DNA of 64,000 nucleotides from Pseudomonas psychrophila (GTDB lineage: Bacteria > Pseudomonadota > Gammaproteobacteria > Pseudomonadales > Pseudomonadaceae). Where the stretch lies: contig NZ_JYKZ01000013.1 in NCBI RefSeq assembly GCF_001043005.1, forward strand, positions 1 to 64,000. The letters are read 5' to 3'. Of the stretch, positions 56,219-64,000 are shown piece after piece. The position numbers were made by a program, and so were the translations under genes. The notes beneath the pieces were generated by a model that worked only from the letters and a program-made list of their open reading frames with translations, made no database searches and was not told the origin of the DNA. Each line of letters opens with the position of its first letter. Positions within the stretch are counted from its first letter, which is position 1.

Positions 56219-57322
56219 TTACAGGCGCATCGGCATAACAACGTAGGCCGAATCGTCGTTGTCCGACTCCTGCACCAGGGCGCTGCTGTTGGAGTCCGAC
56301 AGGATCAGACGCACTTGCTCAGTGGTCATCACACCCAGCACATCCAGCAGGTAGCTCACGTTGAAGCCAATTTCCAGCGAGCCGCCGTTGTACTCGACGC
56401 CTACTTCCTCTTCTGCTTCTTCCTGTTCCGGGTTGTTGGCCTGGATTTTCAGTTGACCATTGGCCAATTGCAGACGGATACCACGGTACTTTTCGTTGGA
56501 CAGAATCGCGGTCCGGCTGAACGCTTCACGCAGTGCCTGACGGTCACCGATAACAACCTTGTCACCACCTTTAGGCAGCACACGCTCGTAGTCGGGGAAC
56601 TTGCCGTCAACCAGCTTGGAGGTGAAGGTGAACTCGCCGGTAGTGGCACGGATGTGGTGTGCCCCCAGAACGATGCTCACTTCGCCGTCCGGCTCGGTCA
56701 GCAAGCGCGCCAGTTCAAGAATACCCTTGCGCGGCACAATCACTTGATGACGGTCTGGCTGGCCGATATCAGCTTTCATCGAGCACATGGCCAGACGGTG
56801 ACCGTCGGTTGCCACCGCGCGGATGATGCCGGCCGACACTTCCAGCAGCATGCCGTTGAGGTAGTAACGAACATCCTGCTGCGCCATGGCAAAGCTGGTA
56901 CGTTCGATCAGGCGCCGCAGTTTGCTCTGCTGCAAGCTGCACGTCAGCGAGCCCGGGCCTTCTTCAACCGACGGGAAATCGTTGGCTGGCAAGGTGGACA
57001 GGGTAAAACGGCTACGGCCTGCCTTGACCACCAGCTTGTTGTCATCGAGTTTGATGTCGATCAATGCATCGTTGGGCAGGCTTTTGCAGATATCCATCAG
57101 CTTGCGCGCAGGCACGGTGATTTCGCCTGGTTCGGCCGGCTCTTCAAGTTGCACTCGACCAACCAGTTCGACTTCAAGGTCGGTACCGGTCAGCGACAGT
57201 TGCTGGCCTTCGACAACCAACAGCACGTTGGACAATACCGGCAAGGTCTGGCGGCGTTCAACGACGCCTGCGACCAGTTGCAGGGGTTTCAACAGGGCTT
57301 CGCGTTGAATGGTGAAATGCAT
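56219..57322 (-). CDS. dnaN: DNA polymerase III beta sliding clamp
   Basis: This 367-residue protein forms the dimeric clamp that tethers polymerase to DNA. The clamp blocks MHFTIQREALLKPLQLVAGVVERRQTLPVLSN at the N-terminus, the middle ATDGHRLAMCSM, and the C-terminal DSNSSALVQESDNDDSAYVVMPMRL are typical. Length matches Pseudomonas DnaN. The gap to dnaA is about 40 bases. Confidence 0.96.
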   Translation of the reverse strand: MHFTIQREALLKPLQLVAGVVERRQTLPVLSNVLLVVEGQQLSLTGTDLEVELVGRVQLEEPAEPGEITVPARKLMDICKSLPNDALIDIKLDDNKLVVKAGRSRFTLSTLPANDFPSVEEGPGSLTCSLQQSKLRRLIERTSFAMAQQDVRYYLNGMLLEVSAGIIRAVATDGHRLAMCSMKADIGQPDRHQVIVPRKGILELARLLTEPDGEVSIVLGAHHIRATTGEFTFTSKLVDGKFPDYERVLPKGGDKVVIGDRQALREAFSRTAILSNEKYRGIRLQLANGQLKIQANNPEQEEAEEEVGVEYNGGSLEIGFNVSYLLDVLGVMTTEQVRLILSDSNSSALVQESDNDDSAYVVMPMRL

Positions 57323-57360
57323 GGTCTAGTCCCTTGCCTTATTAAGCTGCGCTGGTGTCA

Positions 57361-58866
57361 TCAGGTTGTCAGTGTACGCAGCAGGTTCTTGTAGTCCTCG
57401 CGGATGTCCGCGTCGGATTCCTTAAGTTCGTTGATCTTGCGGCATGCGTGCAAGACCGTGGTGTGATCGCGACCGCCAAACACATCGCCGATTTCCGGCA
57501 GGCTGTGATTGGTCAGTTCTTTGGACAATGCCATCGCCACCTGGCGTGGTCGCGCAACCGAGCGCGAGCGACGCTTGGACAGCAGGTCCGAGATCTTGAT
57601 CTTGTAGTACTCAGCCACTGTGCGCTGGATGTTATCCACAGAGACGAGCTTGTCTTGTAGCGCCAGCAAGTCTTTGAGCGATTCGCGGATCAATTCGATG
57701 GTGATGTCGCGACCCATAAAGTGCGAGTGAGCGATAACGCGCTTAAGCGCACCTTCGAGTTCTCGCACGTTTGAGCGAATGCGCTGAGCAATAAAGAACG
57801 CGGCATCGTGAGGCAGATCGACCTTGGCCTGGTCGGCCTTCTTCATCAGGATCGCAACACGGGTCTCAAGCTCTGGTGGCTCGACGGCTACCGTCAAACC
57901 CCAACCGAAGCGGGACTTGAGACGTTCTTCAAGGCCTTCGATTTCCTTGGGGTAGCGGTCACTGGTCAGAATCACTTGCTGACCACCTTCAAGCAGGGCG
58001 TTGAAGGTGTGGAAGAACTCTTCCTGGGACCGCTCCTTGCGCGCAAAGAATTGAATGTCATCGATAAGCAAGGCATCTACCGAGCGATAGAAGCGCTTGA
58101 ACTCGTTGATGGCGTTGAGCTGCAAGGCTTTAACCATGTCAGCTACAAAACGCTCGGAATGCAGGTACACGACCTTGGCATTCGGGTTCTTCTTTAACAG
58201 GTGGTTGCCCACCGCGTGCATCAAGTGAGTTTTACCCAGACCAACGCCGCCATAAAGGAAGAGCGGGTTGTAACCGTGCTTTGGGTTATCCGCCACTTGC
58301 CACGCCGCAGCGCGAGCCAGTTGGTTCGACTTGCCCTCAACGAAGTTTTCGAAGGTAAAGGTACGGTTCAGGTAGCTGGTGTGCTTGAGCGCACCCTCGA
58401 CTTGAACGGTGCGCTGCTCGGCGCGCACTGGCGCTTGCTGCGAGCTGGCCCCGGCCATTGGGTCGAAGCTGGCACGCGAAGGCTCTTCGCTGGCATGCCC
58501 GGACTGTTTTGGCGCTGGGGCTGGGGCAGGTGCAGCTGTATTGGCAGGTGCGCTGGGCGCCGGGGCATGAGATGCCGCTGCAGCCAATGGCGCATTGGGG
58601 GCAGCACGAGGCGCCGAGCTGCGTTTGCTGCCTATTAACAAGGACAACGAAGGCGCCATGCCATTGCTGTGCTCGTTCAACAGTTCAAGCAAGCGGCTCA
58701 GGTACTTTTCGTTGACCCAGTCGAGAACGAATCGGTTGGGTGCATACACACGCAACTCGTCGCCTTCGGCTTCGACCTGTAGTGGACGGATCCAGGTGTT
58801 GAATTGCTGGGCAGGCAGCTCATCGCGCAAAAGCTCCACGCACTGCTGCCAAAGTTCCACTGACAC
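57361..58866 (-). CDS. dnaA: Chromosomal replication initiator DnaA
   Basis: This 501-residue AAA+ protein melts oriC and starts replication. Domain I (about 1-85) is followed by an alanine- and proline-rich linker (about 86-150). The AAA+ core has Walker A GGVGLGKT at about 206-213 and Walker B LLIDDIQF. The C-terminal helix-turn-helix (from about 435) binds DnaA boxes: RPRQVAMALSKELTNHSLPEIGDVFGGRDHTTVLHACRKI. It is transcribed away from oriC. Confidence 0.97.
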   Translation of the reverse strand: MSVELWQQCVELLRDELPAQQFNTWIRPLQVEAEGDELRVYAPNRFVLDWVNEKYLSRLLELLNEHSNGMAPSLSLLIGSKRSSAPRAAPNAPLAAAASHAPAPSAPANTAAPAPAPAPKQSGHASEEPSRASFDPMAGASSQQAPVRAEQRTVQVEGALKHTSYLNRTFTFENFVEGKSNQLARAAAWQVADNPKHGYNPLFLYGGVGLGKTHLMHAVGNHLLKKNPNAKVVYLHSERFVADMVKALQLNAINEFKRFYRSVDALLIDDIQFFARKERSQEEFFHTFNALLEGGQQVILTSDRYPKEIEGLEERLKSRFGWGLTVAVEPPELETRVAILMKKADQAKVDLPHDAAFFIAQRIRSNVRELEGALKRVIAHSHFMGRDITIELIRESLKDLLALQDKLVSVDNIQRTVAEYYKIKISDLLSKRRSRSVARPRQVAMALSKELTNHSLPEIGDVFGGRDHTTVLHACRKINELKESDADIREDYKNLLRTLTT

Positions 58867-59429
58867 GGATATCCCCTAAGTTGAAAGCCGGTGAGGCAAA
58901 AACAGGCGCCATTGTAGCGACCACCGCCCCACTTATCCACATGTAGGTGAGCTGCATATAAGGAGAGATCGGGCTTTTCGCTGTGAACAAAGCGACAAAT
59001 GGTATGTGCATAAGGTCTGTGGATAAGCGGGCCTAAGCCCGTTGCACAAGTGGGGTCGAAACTCTGTGCATAACTGGCCTGTGGATAAACAGGCCTTTAA
59101 TGCACAGCTTATCCGCGGGTGCAGCACAGGCAGAGCACGGTTTTTGGACAACCTTTCTGATCGCTGAAAGCCTTGATCTACAAGGGCTGCATTAAGTTAT
59201 CCACAGAAAATGTCTCCTATAAGAGTAGTTACATCTTTAAAAGAGCTTTAAATACTTCATTTTTTTATTTCTATAGTTGGCAGGCTAAAGGCTTGTGCAT
59301 AACGCCAAACATCTATTTACCGGTAAACGCTGGTTGGAAATTGACCTATTGGCTTGCTTTCTCTAGAATCGCCGGTCTCTTAAAACGGGGGCCATTCCGG
59401 CCCGTTGTGGACGAACCAGGTAGCACGAC
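58867..59429. other. oriC, chromosomal replication origin between dnaA and rpmH
   Basis: This 563-base intergenic stretch holds seven readable DnaA boxes. TTATCCACA occurs on the plus strand at 58933-58941 and 59197-59205. Inverse copies are TGTGCATAA at 59005-59013, 59065-59073 and 59294-59302, and TGTGGATAA at 59018-59026 and 59080-59088. A degenerate box is near 59109. An AT-rich stretch at about 59206-59280 (including ATTTTTTTATTTC) is a candidate duplex-unwinding element. Identification by location and box density is firm; the exact unwinding site is inferred. Confidence 0.93.
59341..59369 (+). promoter_or_regulatory. Predicted sigma70 promoter of rpmH-rnpA
   Basis: TTGACC (59341-59346) and TAGAAT (59364-59369) are separated by exactly 17 bases, close to the consensus for RpoD promoters. 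It lies about 60-90 bases upstream of the rpmH ATG, in the right place for the ribosomal protein/RNase P operon. Confidence 0.8.
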
Positions 59430-59564
59430 ATGAAACGTACTTTCCAACCAAGCACTATCAAACGCGCCCGCACTCACGGTTTCCGTGCACGCATGGCTAC
59501 TAAAAACGGCCGTGCAGTCCTGTCGCGTCGCCGCGCCAAAGGCCGCGCACGTCTGGCAGTTTGA
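59430..59564 (+). CDS. rpmH: 50S ribosomal protein L34
   Basis: This 44-residue basic ribosomal protein (starts MKRTFQPSTIKRAR, ends KGRARLAV) is a component of the large subunit. The length is exactly that of Pseudomonas L34, and arginine and lysine residues make up much of the chain. It is the first gene of the operon with rnpA, and lies next to the origin. Confidence 0.97.
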   Translation: MKRTFQPSTIKRARTHGFRARMATKNGRAVLSRRRAKGRARLAV

Positions 59565-59574
59565 TAATCAGACA

Positions 59575-59982
59575 ATGGTGGTGAGTCAGGACTTCAGTCG
59601 GGAAAAGCGGTTACTCACTCCCCGACACTTCAAGGCAGTCTTTGACTCCCCCACCGGCAAGGTTCCGGGGAAAAACCTCCTGCTCCTTGCGCGTAGCAAC
59701 GATCTTGATCACCCCCGCCTGGGGTTAGTAATCGGGAAAAAGAGCGTAAAGCTCTCCGTTGAGCGCAATCGCCTTAAGCGTTTGATGCGTGAATCGTTTC
59801 GTCTCCACCAGGATTTACTGGTTGGTTGGGATATCGTTATCGTCGCGCGCAAAGGTTTGGGTGACGTAGAGAACCCCGAATTGATTCAGCATTTCGGCAA
59901 ACTCTGGAAGCGTCTGGCCCGTAACACGCCAGTTCCAGCAGTTAAAACCGAAACTGTAGGGGTAGGCAGTCCTGATGCGTAA
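59575..59982 (+). CDS. rnpA: Ribonuclease P protein component
   Basis: This 135-residue protein assists the RNase P RNA in tRNA 5'-end maturation. The start at 59575 (MVVSQDFSREKRLL) is 10 bases after the rpmH stop; a GTG at 59581 is an alternative. The RNR-containing motif KLSVERNRLKRLMRESFR is at about residues 58-75. The C-terminus overlaps the yidD start by 8 bases. Confidence 0.95.
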   Translation: MVVSQDFSREKRLLTPRHFKAVFDSPTGKVPGKNLLLLARSNDLDHPRLGLVIGKKSVKLSVERNRLKRLMRESFRLHQDLLVGWDIVIVARKGLGDVENPELIQHFGKLWKRLARNTPVPAVKTETVGVGSPDA

Positions 59983-60208
59983 ACTGGCGCTCGTTCCGAT
60001 CCAGTTTTATCGCTATGCCATTAGTCCTTTGATGGCCAGCCACTGCCGTTTCTACCCCAGTTGTTCCTGCTACGCGTTGGAAGCCATTGAAAATCATGGC
60101 CTTCTGCGCGGCGGCTGGCTGACCTTTCGTCGTTTAGGTCGCTGTCACCCGTGGAATCCCGGTGGTTACGACCCGGTTCCGCCTATCCCTACCTCCCGTT
60201 CTTCTTGA
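59975..60208 (+). CDS. yidD: Membrane protein insertion efficiency factor YidD
   Basis: This 77-residue protein (UPF0161) helps YidC-dependent membrane insertion. The family pattern is clear: YRYAISPLMASHCRFYPSCSCYALEAI, with three cysteines near residues 24-32, then RRLGRCHPWNPGGYDPVP. The ATG overlaps rnpA by 8 bases and yidC starts 13 bases after its stop, so rnpA-yidD-yidC are cotranscribed. Confidence 0.94.
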   Translation: MRKLALVPIQFYRYAISPLMASHCRFYPSCSCYALEAIENHGLLRGGWLTFRRLGRCHPWNPGGYDPVPPIPTSRSS

Positions 60209-60221
60209 TGGCCGAGTAATC

Positions 60222-61907
60222 ATGGATATTAAACGCACGATCCTGATCGTCGCTCTAGCAGTCGTGTCCTACGTTATGGTTCTGAAATGGAACCAGGATT
60301 ACGGCCAAGCTGCCCTGCCGACTCAGAATGTTGCCGCCAGCAGCACCACCGCGCCGGCTTTGCCCGACACGGTTTCAGGTAACAACGCTTCAAACAGTGC
60401 CGATGTACCCAGCGCCAATACAGATACCAGCACACCGACTGAAACTCCGGTGGCTGCAAGCAAAGACCTCATCCACGTAAAAACGGATGTTTTGGACATC
60501 GCGATCGATCCACAGGGTGGTGATATTGCCCAGTTGCGTCTGCCGCTTTATCCACGTCGCCAGGATCACCCGGATGTTCCTTTCCAGTTGTTCGATAACG
60601 GCAACGAACGCACCTATCTGGCACAAAGTGGCCTGACAGGCGTTGATGGCCCGGACGCCCGTCCGTCAGGTCGTCCTGTTTTCAGCGCTGAGAAAAAGAC
60701 TTTCGAACTGGCCCCAGGCCAGGATCAACTGGTTGTTGATCTGAAGTTCAGCGAAAACGGCATCAATTACATCAAGCGTTTCACGCTCAAGCGTGGTTTG
60801 TACGATGTACAAGTCAGCTATTTGATTGATAACGAGAGCAGCAAGCCGTGGAGCGGCAACCTGTTCGCGCAATTGAAGCGTGACGCCAGCTCCGATCCTT
60901 CTTCCAGCACCGCCACCGGTACTGCCACCTACTTGGGCGCTGCCCTGTGGACAAGTGCAGAGCCGTACAAAAAAGTGTCGATGAAAGATATCGACAAGGC
61001 TCAGTTGAAAGAAACAGTTCAAGGTGGCTGGGTTGCCTGGTTGCAACACTACTTTGTGACCGCGTGGATTCCTCAGAAAGGCGATAACAACGTCGTTCAG
61101 ACCCGCAAAGACAACCAGGGCAACTACATCATCGGTTTTACTGGCCCAACCTTGACCGTTGAGCCGGGCAAAACTGCTGAAACCAGTGCTACGTTGTACG
61201 CCGGTCCAAAAAGCCAGGGTGTGCTCAAAGAGTTATCCCCAGGTCTGGAACTGACCGTCGACTACGGCATTCTGTGGTTCATTGCCCAGCCTATTTTCTG
61301 GCTGCTGCAACATATCCACAGCCTGGTCGGTAACTGGGGTTGGTCGATCATCTTCCTGACCATGCTGATCAAAGGGATCTTCTTCCCTCTGTCGGCCGCC
61401 AGCTACAAGTCGATGGCTCGTATGCGCGCCGTGGCACCAAAACTGGCTGCTCTGAAAGAGCAGTTTGGTGATGACCGCCAGAAAATGTCGCAAGCGATGA
61501 TGGAGCTGTACAAGAAAGAGAAGATCAATCCACTGGGCGGCTGCTTGCCGATTCTGGTGCAGATGCCGGTCTTCCTGTCCTTGTACTGGGTACTTCTGGA
61601 AAGTGTTGAAATGCGCCAGGCGCCGTTCATGCTCTGGATTACCGATCTGTCGATCAAGGACCCGTTCTTCATTCTGCCGATCATCATGGGCGCAACCATG
61701 TTCATCCAGCAGCGTCTGAACCCGACTCCGCCGGATCCGATGCAGGCCAAGGTGATGAAGCTGATGCCTATCATCTTCACCTTCTTCTTCCTGTGGTTCC
61801 CTGCTGGTCTGGTGCTGTACTGGGTTGTGAACAACTGCCTGTCCATCGCTCAACAGTGGTACATCACCCGTAAAGTTGAAGCTGCTACCAAAAAAGCAGC
61901 CGAGTAA
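60222..61907 (+). CDS. yidC: Membrane protein insertase YidC
   Basis: This 561-residue inner-membrane insertase has an N-terminal transmembrane helix (residues about 5-22), a large periplasmic domain and a C-terminal insertase domain (from about residue 350) with five predicted transmembrane segments. Family blocks are YGILWFIAQPIFWLLQ, NWGWSIIFLTMLIKGIFFPLS, NPLGGCLPILVQMPVFLSLYWVL, and the terminal NNCLSIAQQWYITRK. The start is ATG at 60222 (MDIKRTILIVAL); the frame is open further left but overlaps yidD. Confidence 0.96.
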   Translation: MDIKRTILIVALAVVSYVMVLKWNQDYGQAALPTQNVAASSTTAPALPDTVSGNNASNSADVPSANTDTSTPTETPVAASKDLIHVKTDVLDIAIDPQGGDIAQLRLPLYPRRQDHPDVPFQLFDNGNERTYLAQSGLTGVDGPDARPSGRPVFSAEKKTFELAPGQDQLVVDLKFSENGINYIKRFTLKRGLYDVQVSYLIDNESSKPWSGNLFAQLKRDASSDPSSSTATGTATYLGAALWTSAEPYKKVSMKDIDKAQLKETVQGGWVAWLQHYFVTAWIPQKGDNNVVQTRKDNQGNYIIGFTGPTLTVEPGKTAETSATLYAGPKSQGVLKELSPGLELTVDYGILWFIAQPIFWLLQHIHSLVGNWGWSIIFLTMLIKGIFFPLSAASYKSMARMRAVAPKLAALKEQFGDDRQKMSQAMMELYKKEKINPLGGCLPILVQMPVFLSLYWVLLESVEMRQAPFMLWITDLSIKDPFFILPIIMGATMFIQQRLNPTPPDPMQAKVMKLMPIIFTFFFLWFPAGLVLYWVVNNCLSIAQQWYITRKVEAATKKAAE

Positions 61908-61928
61908 CTTACTCTGGTGAGCACCACT

Positions 61929-61955
61929 CAAAACGCCCCCTAGTGGGGCGTTTTG
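61929..61955 (+). terminator. Rho-independent terminator after yidC
   Basis: AAAACGCCCC and GGGGCGTTTT pair around a short loop, 21 bases past the yidC stop. It has T residues at the 3' side and separates yidC from mnmE. Confidence 0.88.
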
Positions 61956-61987
61956 CTATCCGTTACTTTAGTTTTGAGGCCTGTATT

Positions 61988-63355
61988 ATGAGTGTTCCGG
62001 CTGAAACCATTGCCGCAGTAGCGACCGCCCAGGGCCGAGGTGGTGTGGGAATCGTGCGTATTTCCGGCCCGCTCGCCAGTGTTGCGGCGAAAGCGTTCAG
62101 TGAACGTGAACTGAAACCTCGCTACGCCCATTACGGCCCGTTTTACGGCGAAAACCGTGAAGTGCTGGATGAAGGCATTGCGCTGTATTTCCCGGGGCCC
62201 AACTCGTTTACCGGCGAAGACGTGCTGGAATTGCAAGGCCATGGCGGCCCGATTGTTCTGGATATGTTGTTGCAGCGCTGCATTCAACTGGGGTGCCGTC
62301 TGGCTCGTCCGGGGGAATTCAGCGAGCGGGCGTTTCTGAATGACAAACTCGACCTTGCCCAGGCCGAAGCAATTGCCGACTTGATCGAGGCAAGTTCTGC
62401 ACAGGCTGCACGTAACGCATTGCGTTCCTTGCAGGGCGCTTTCTCACAGCGTGTGCATAACTTGACCGAGCAATTGATCGGTTTGCGTATCTATGTCGAA
62501 GCGGCGATTGATTTCCCGGAAGAAGAAATCGACTTTTTGGCTGATGGCCATGTACTTGGAATGCTGGATAAGGTTCGCGAAGAGTTATCCACCGTTCAAC
62601 GGGAGGCCGGACAAGGCGCCTTGCTGCGCGATGGCATGACCGTGGTTATTGCGGGCCGTCCCAACGCCGGCAAGTCGAGCTTGCTCAATGCCCTGGCCGG
62701 GCGTGAAGCGGCCATCGTGACCGAGATTGCCGGTACCACCCGGGACGTGTTGCGTGAACATATCCACATCGATGGCATGCCGCTGCATGTGGTCGACACT
62801 GCAGGTCTGCGAGACACAGACGACCAAGTGGAGAAAATCGGTGTGCAACGGGCACTCAAGGCCATTGGCGAAGCTGATCGGGTGCTGTTGGTGGTCGATG
62901 CCACTGCACCGGAAGCGGACGACCCGTTTGCGCTATGGCCAGAGTTTCTTGAACAGCGTCCAGATCCGGCGAAAGTGACCTTGATCCGTAACAAGGCAGA
63001 CCTGAGCGGCGAAAACGTTGCGCTGCAGGTGTGTGACGATGGCCACGTTACGATCAGCCTAAGTGCGCGATCAACGGAAGGTCTGGACTTGCTGCGTGAA
63101 CACCTCAAAGCCTGCATGGGCTACGAGCAAACGTCTGAAAGCAGCTTCAGCGCACGTCGTCGGCACCTGGAAGCGTTGCAGCACGCAAGCAAGGCACTTG
63201 AACACGGCAGGGCGCAACTGACCCTGGCGGGCGCAGGGGAGTTGCTGGCTGAGGATTTGCGCCAGGCGCAGCATTCGCTGGGCGAGATAACTGGAGCCTT
63301 CAGCTCGGACGACTTGTTGGGACGGATTTTCTCCAGCTTCTGTATAGGCAAGTAA
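61988..63355 (+). CDS. mnmE: tRNA uridine-5-carboxymethylaminomethyl modification GTPase
   Basis: This 455-residue GTPase, with MnmG, makes cmnm5U34 in wobble position of several tRNAs. The N-terminal tetrahydrofolate-binding domain covers about residues 1-115. The G domain has GRPNAGKSS (G1, about 223-231), DTAGL (G3) and NKADL (G4), and the C-terminal CIGK carries the essential cysteine. Start is ATG at 61988, MSVPAETIAAVATAQGRGG, usual for the family. Confidence 0.96.
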   Translation: MSVPAETIAAVATAQGRGGVGIVRISGPLASVAAKAFSERELKPRYAHYGPFYGENREVLDEGIALYFPGPNSFTGEDVLELQGHGGPIVLDMLLQRCIQLGCRLARPGEFSERAFLNDKLDLAQAEAIADLIEASSAQAARNALRSLQGAFSQRVHNLTEQLIGLRIYVEAAIDFPEEEIDFLADGHVLGMLDKVREELSTVQREAGQGALLRDGMTVVIAGRPNAGKSSLLNALAGREAAIVTEIAGTTRDVLREHIHIDGMPLHVVDTAGLRDTDDQVEKIGVQRALKAIGEADRVLLVVDATAPEADDPFALWPEFLEQRPDPAKVTLIRNKADLSGENVALQVCDDGHVTISLSARSTEGLDLLREHLKACMGYEQTSESSFSARRRHLEALQHASKALEHGRAQLTLAGAGELLAEDLRQAQHSLGEITGAFSSDDLLGRIFSSFCIGK

Positions 63356-63366
63356 CAGAACACTAC

Positions 63367-63443
63367 TGTAGTCGCTGCCGAGGAACGAAGGCTGCGAGCG
63401 GTTTTCAGGCTATCGCAGTCTTCGTTCCTCGGCAGCGACTACA
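63367..63443. repeat. Inverted intergenic repeat, TGTAGTCGCTGCC family (best-preserved copy)
   Basis: Left arm TGTAGTCGCTGCCGAGGAAC and right arm GTTCCTCGGCAGCGACTACA are exact inverse complements, with GAAGGCTGCGA/TCGCAGTCTTC (one mismatch) extending the stem. It lies 11 bases after the mnmE stop. Confidence 0.92.
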
Positions 63444-63579
63444 ACGTGTCACACTGCTACAGTTATCCACATTCCACCGAGGTGTTAGTCCAATGCGCCA
63501 TTGATGCCGCCGCGATGCTTGCGGCCAGTTCTTGACTCCCCTGCAACAGGGGGTAGATCTGTGCATCTCTGGAGTGCGT

Positions 63580-64000
63580 ATGGCTCTCGTTACCTGTGTA
63601 ACGCTGGAAAGCGTTTCTTATCACCTGCCCGACGGCAGTTCCCTGTTCACAAACCTTGATCTGCATATCGACCATCGCCGTACAGGTCTGGTGGGGCGTA
63701 ATGGTGTGGGCAAAAGCCTGTTGGCACGCCTGATCGCTGGGCATATCTCCTCCTCCACAGGCCGTTGCACACGTAGTGGCACCGTGTATTACCTGGCTCA
63801 GCACGTTAGCCCCGAACCCGGTCATACCGTTGCCGACCTTGCCGGTGTACGGCCCGTTATCAGCGCCCTTGAGCGAATAGAGCAGGGCAGCACTGAGCAA
63901 GCGGACTTCGATTGCATCGGCGAGCGCTGGGGCATCCGTCAGCAACTGCTCGACCAGCTGGCCCAAAACAATCTTGCACACCTGACGCCCTCAACCCCTG
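63580..64000 (+). CDS. ABC-F family ATP-binding protein (N-terminal part)
   Basis: This open frame of 140 codons runs off the right edge of the window without a stop. It reads MALVTCVTLESVSYHLPDG and has a Walker A in GRNGVGKSLL (about residues 39-48) with no membrane segment before it. The order and sequence (FTNLDLHIDHRRTGLVGRNGVGKS) fit the ABC-F group of duplicated ATPases, which act on the ribosome and are cytoplasmic. The start ATG at 63580 has GGAG about six bases upstream. Exact member (for example Uup-like or a Pseudomonas-specific ABC-F) cannot be told from this part. Confidence 0.8.
   Translation, partial: MALVTCVTLESVSYHLPDGSSLFTNLDLHIDHRRTGLVGRNGVGKSLLARLIAGHISSSTGRCTRSGTVYYLAQHVSPEPGHTVADLAGVRPVISALERIEQGSTEQADFDCIGERWGIRQQLLDQLAQNNLAHLTPSTP

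Noticed and set aside
63463..63981. A 172-codon frame on the minus strand at the right end
   Set aside because: The plus-strand frame beginning at 63580 carries a clear Walker A motif and runs to the window edge; the minus frame is its shadow.

Overview
The window is a chromosomal segment from a Pseudomonas species, most likely of the P. fluorescens lineage. The evidence is the replication-origin gene order (mnmE, yidC, yidD, rnpA, rpmH, oriC, dnaA, dnaN, recF, gyrB), the spuABCDEFG/spuI polyamine locus, the ssuEADCBF and tauABCD sulfonate operons, and REP-type repeats of the Pseudomonas kind. dnaA lies on the minus strand, so the window is the reverse complement of the usual Pseudomonas numbering. 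No rRNA, tRNA, insertion sequence, prophage or CRISPR array was seen.

Layout. (1) 1-10.05 kb: polyamine uptake and gamma-glutamylation catabolism on the minus strand (spuA, B, C, D, E, F and the start of spuG), with a divergent second gamma-glutamylpolyamine synthetase (spuI) and a TetR-type regulator. (2) 10.2-21.6 kb: sulfur scavenging, made up of tauABCD (minus), an OprD-family porin, the 1-Cys peroxiredoxin lsfA, and ssuEADCBF (plus). (3) 21.7-31.9 kb: a BCCT choline transporter, an AT-rich two-gene accessory patch (24.9-27.3 kb), a small DOPA-dioxygenase-like gene, and a choline-sulfatase module (LysR regulator, betC, SulP transporter). (4) 31.9-47.96 kb: the conserved origin-proximal housekeeping block (aroE, hemF, qor, tsaC, dprA, def, fmt, rsmB, trkA, a TPR protein, a lipid A acyltransferase, tag, glyQ, glyS, gmhB, plsC). 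(5) 48.2-52.6 kb: an MFS transporter, a GMC oxidoreductase and a LysR regulator between plsC and gyrB. (6) 52.7-64 kb: gyrB, recF, dnaN, dnaA, oriC, rpmH, rnpA, yidD, yidC, mnmE and the start of an ABC-F ATPase gene.

The genes work together as follows. Region 1 imports putrescine and spermidine and degrades them through glutamylated intermediates. Regions 2 and 3 take up and desulfonate or desulfate organic sulfur compounds (taurine, alkanesulfonates, choline-O-sulfate), so about 20 kb serves sulfur, choline and osmolyte nutrition. Regions 4 to 6 are core replication, translation, envelope and tRNA-modification genes.

The points most worth following up are these. An interrupted gene in the AT-rich patch (25033-26530) encodes a protein with a calcium-binding, RTX-associated type C-terminus; removing one base restores a continuous 498-residue frame, and a small exported protein is encoded just upstream. 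A perfect parS site sits inside the recF coding sequence. oriC has seven DnaA boxes readable by eye. There are two families of paired inverted intergenic repeats, and several uncharacterised palindromes lie in promoter regions (spuA/spuI, tauA/porin, betT).
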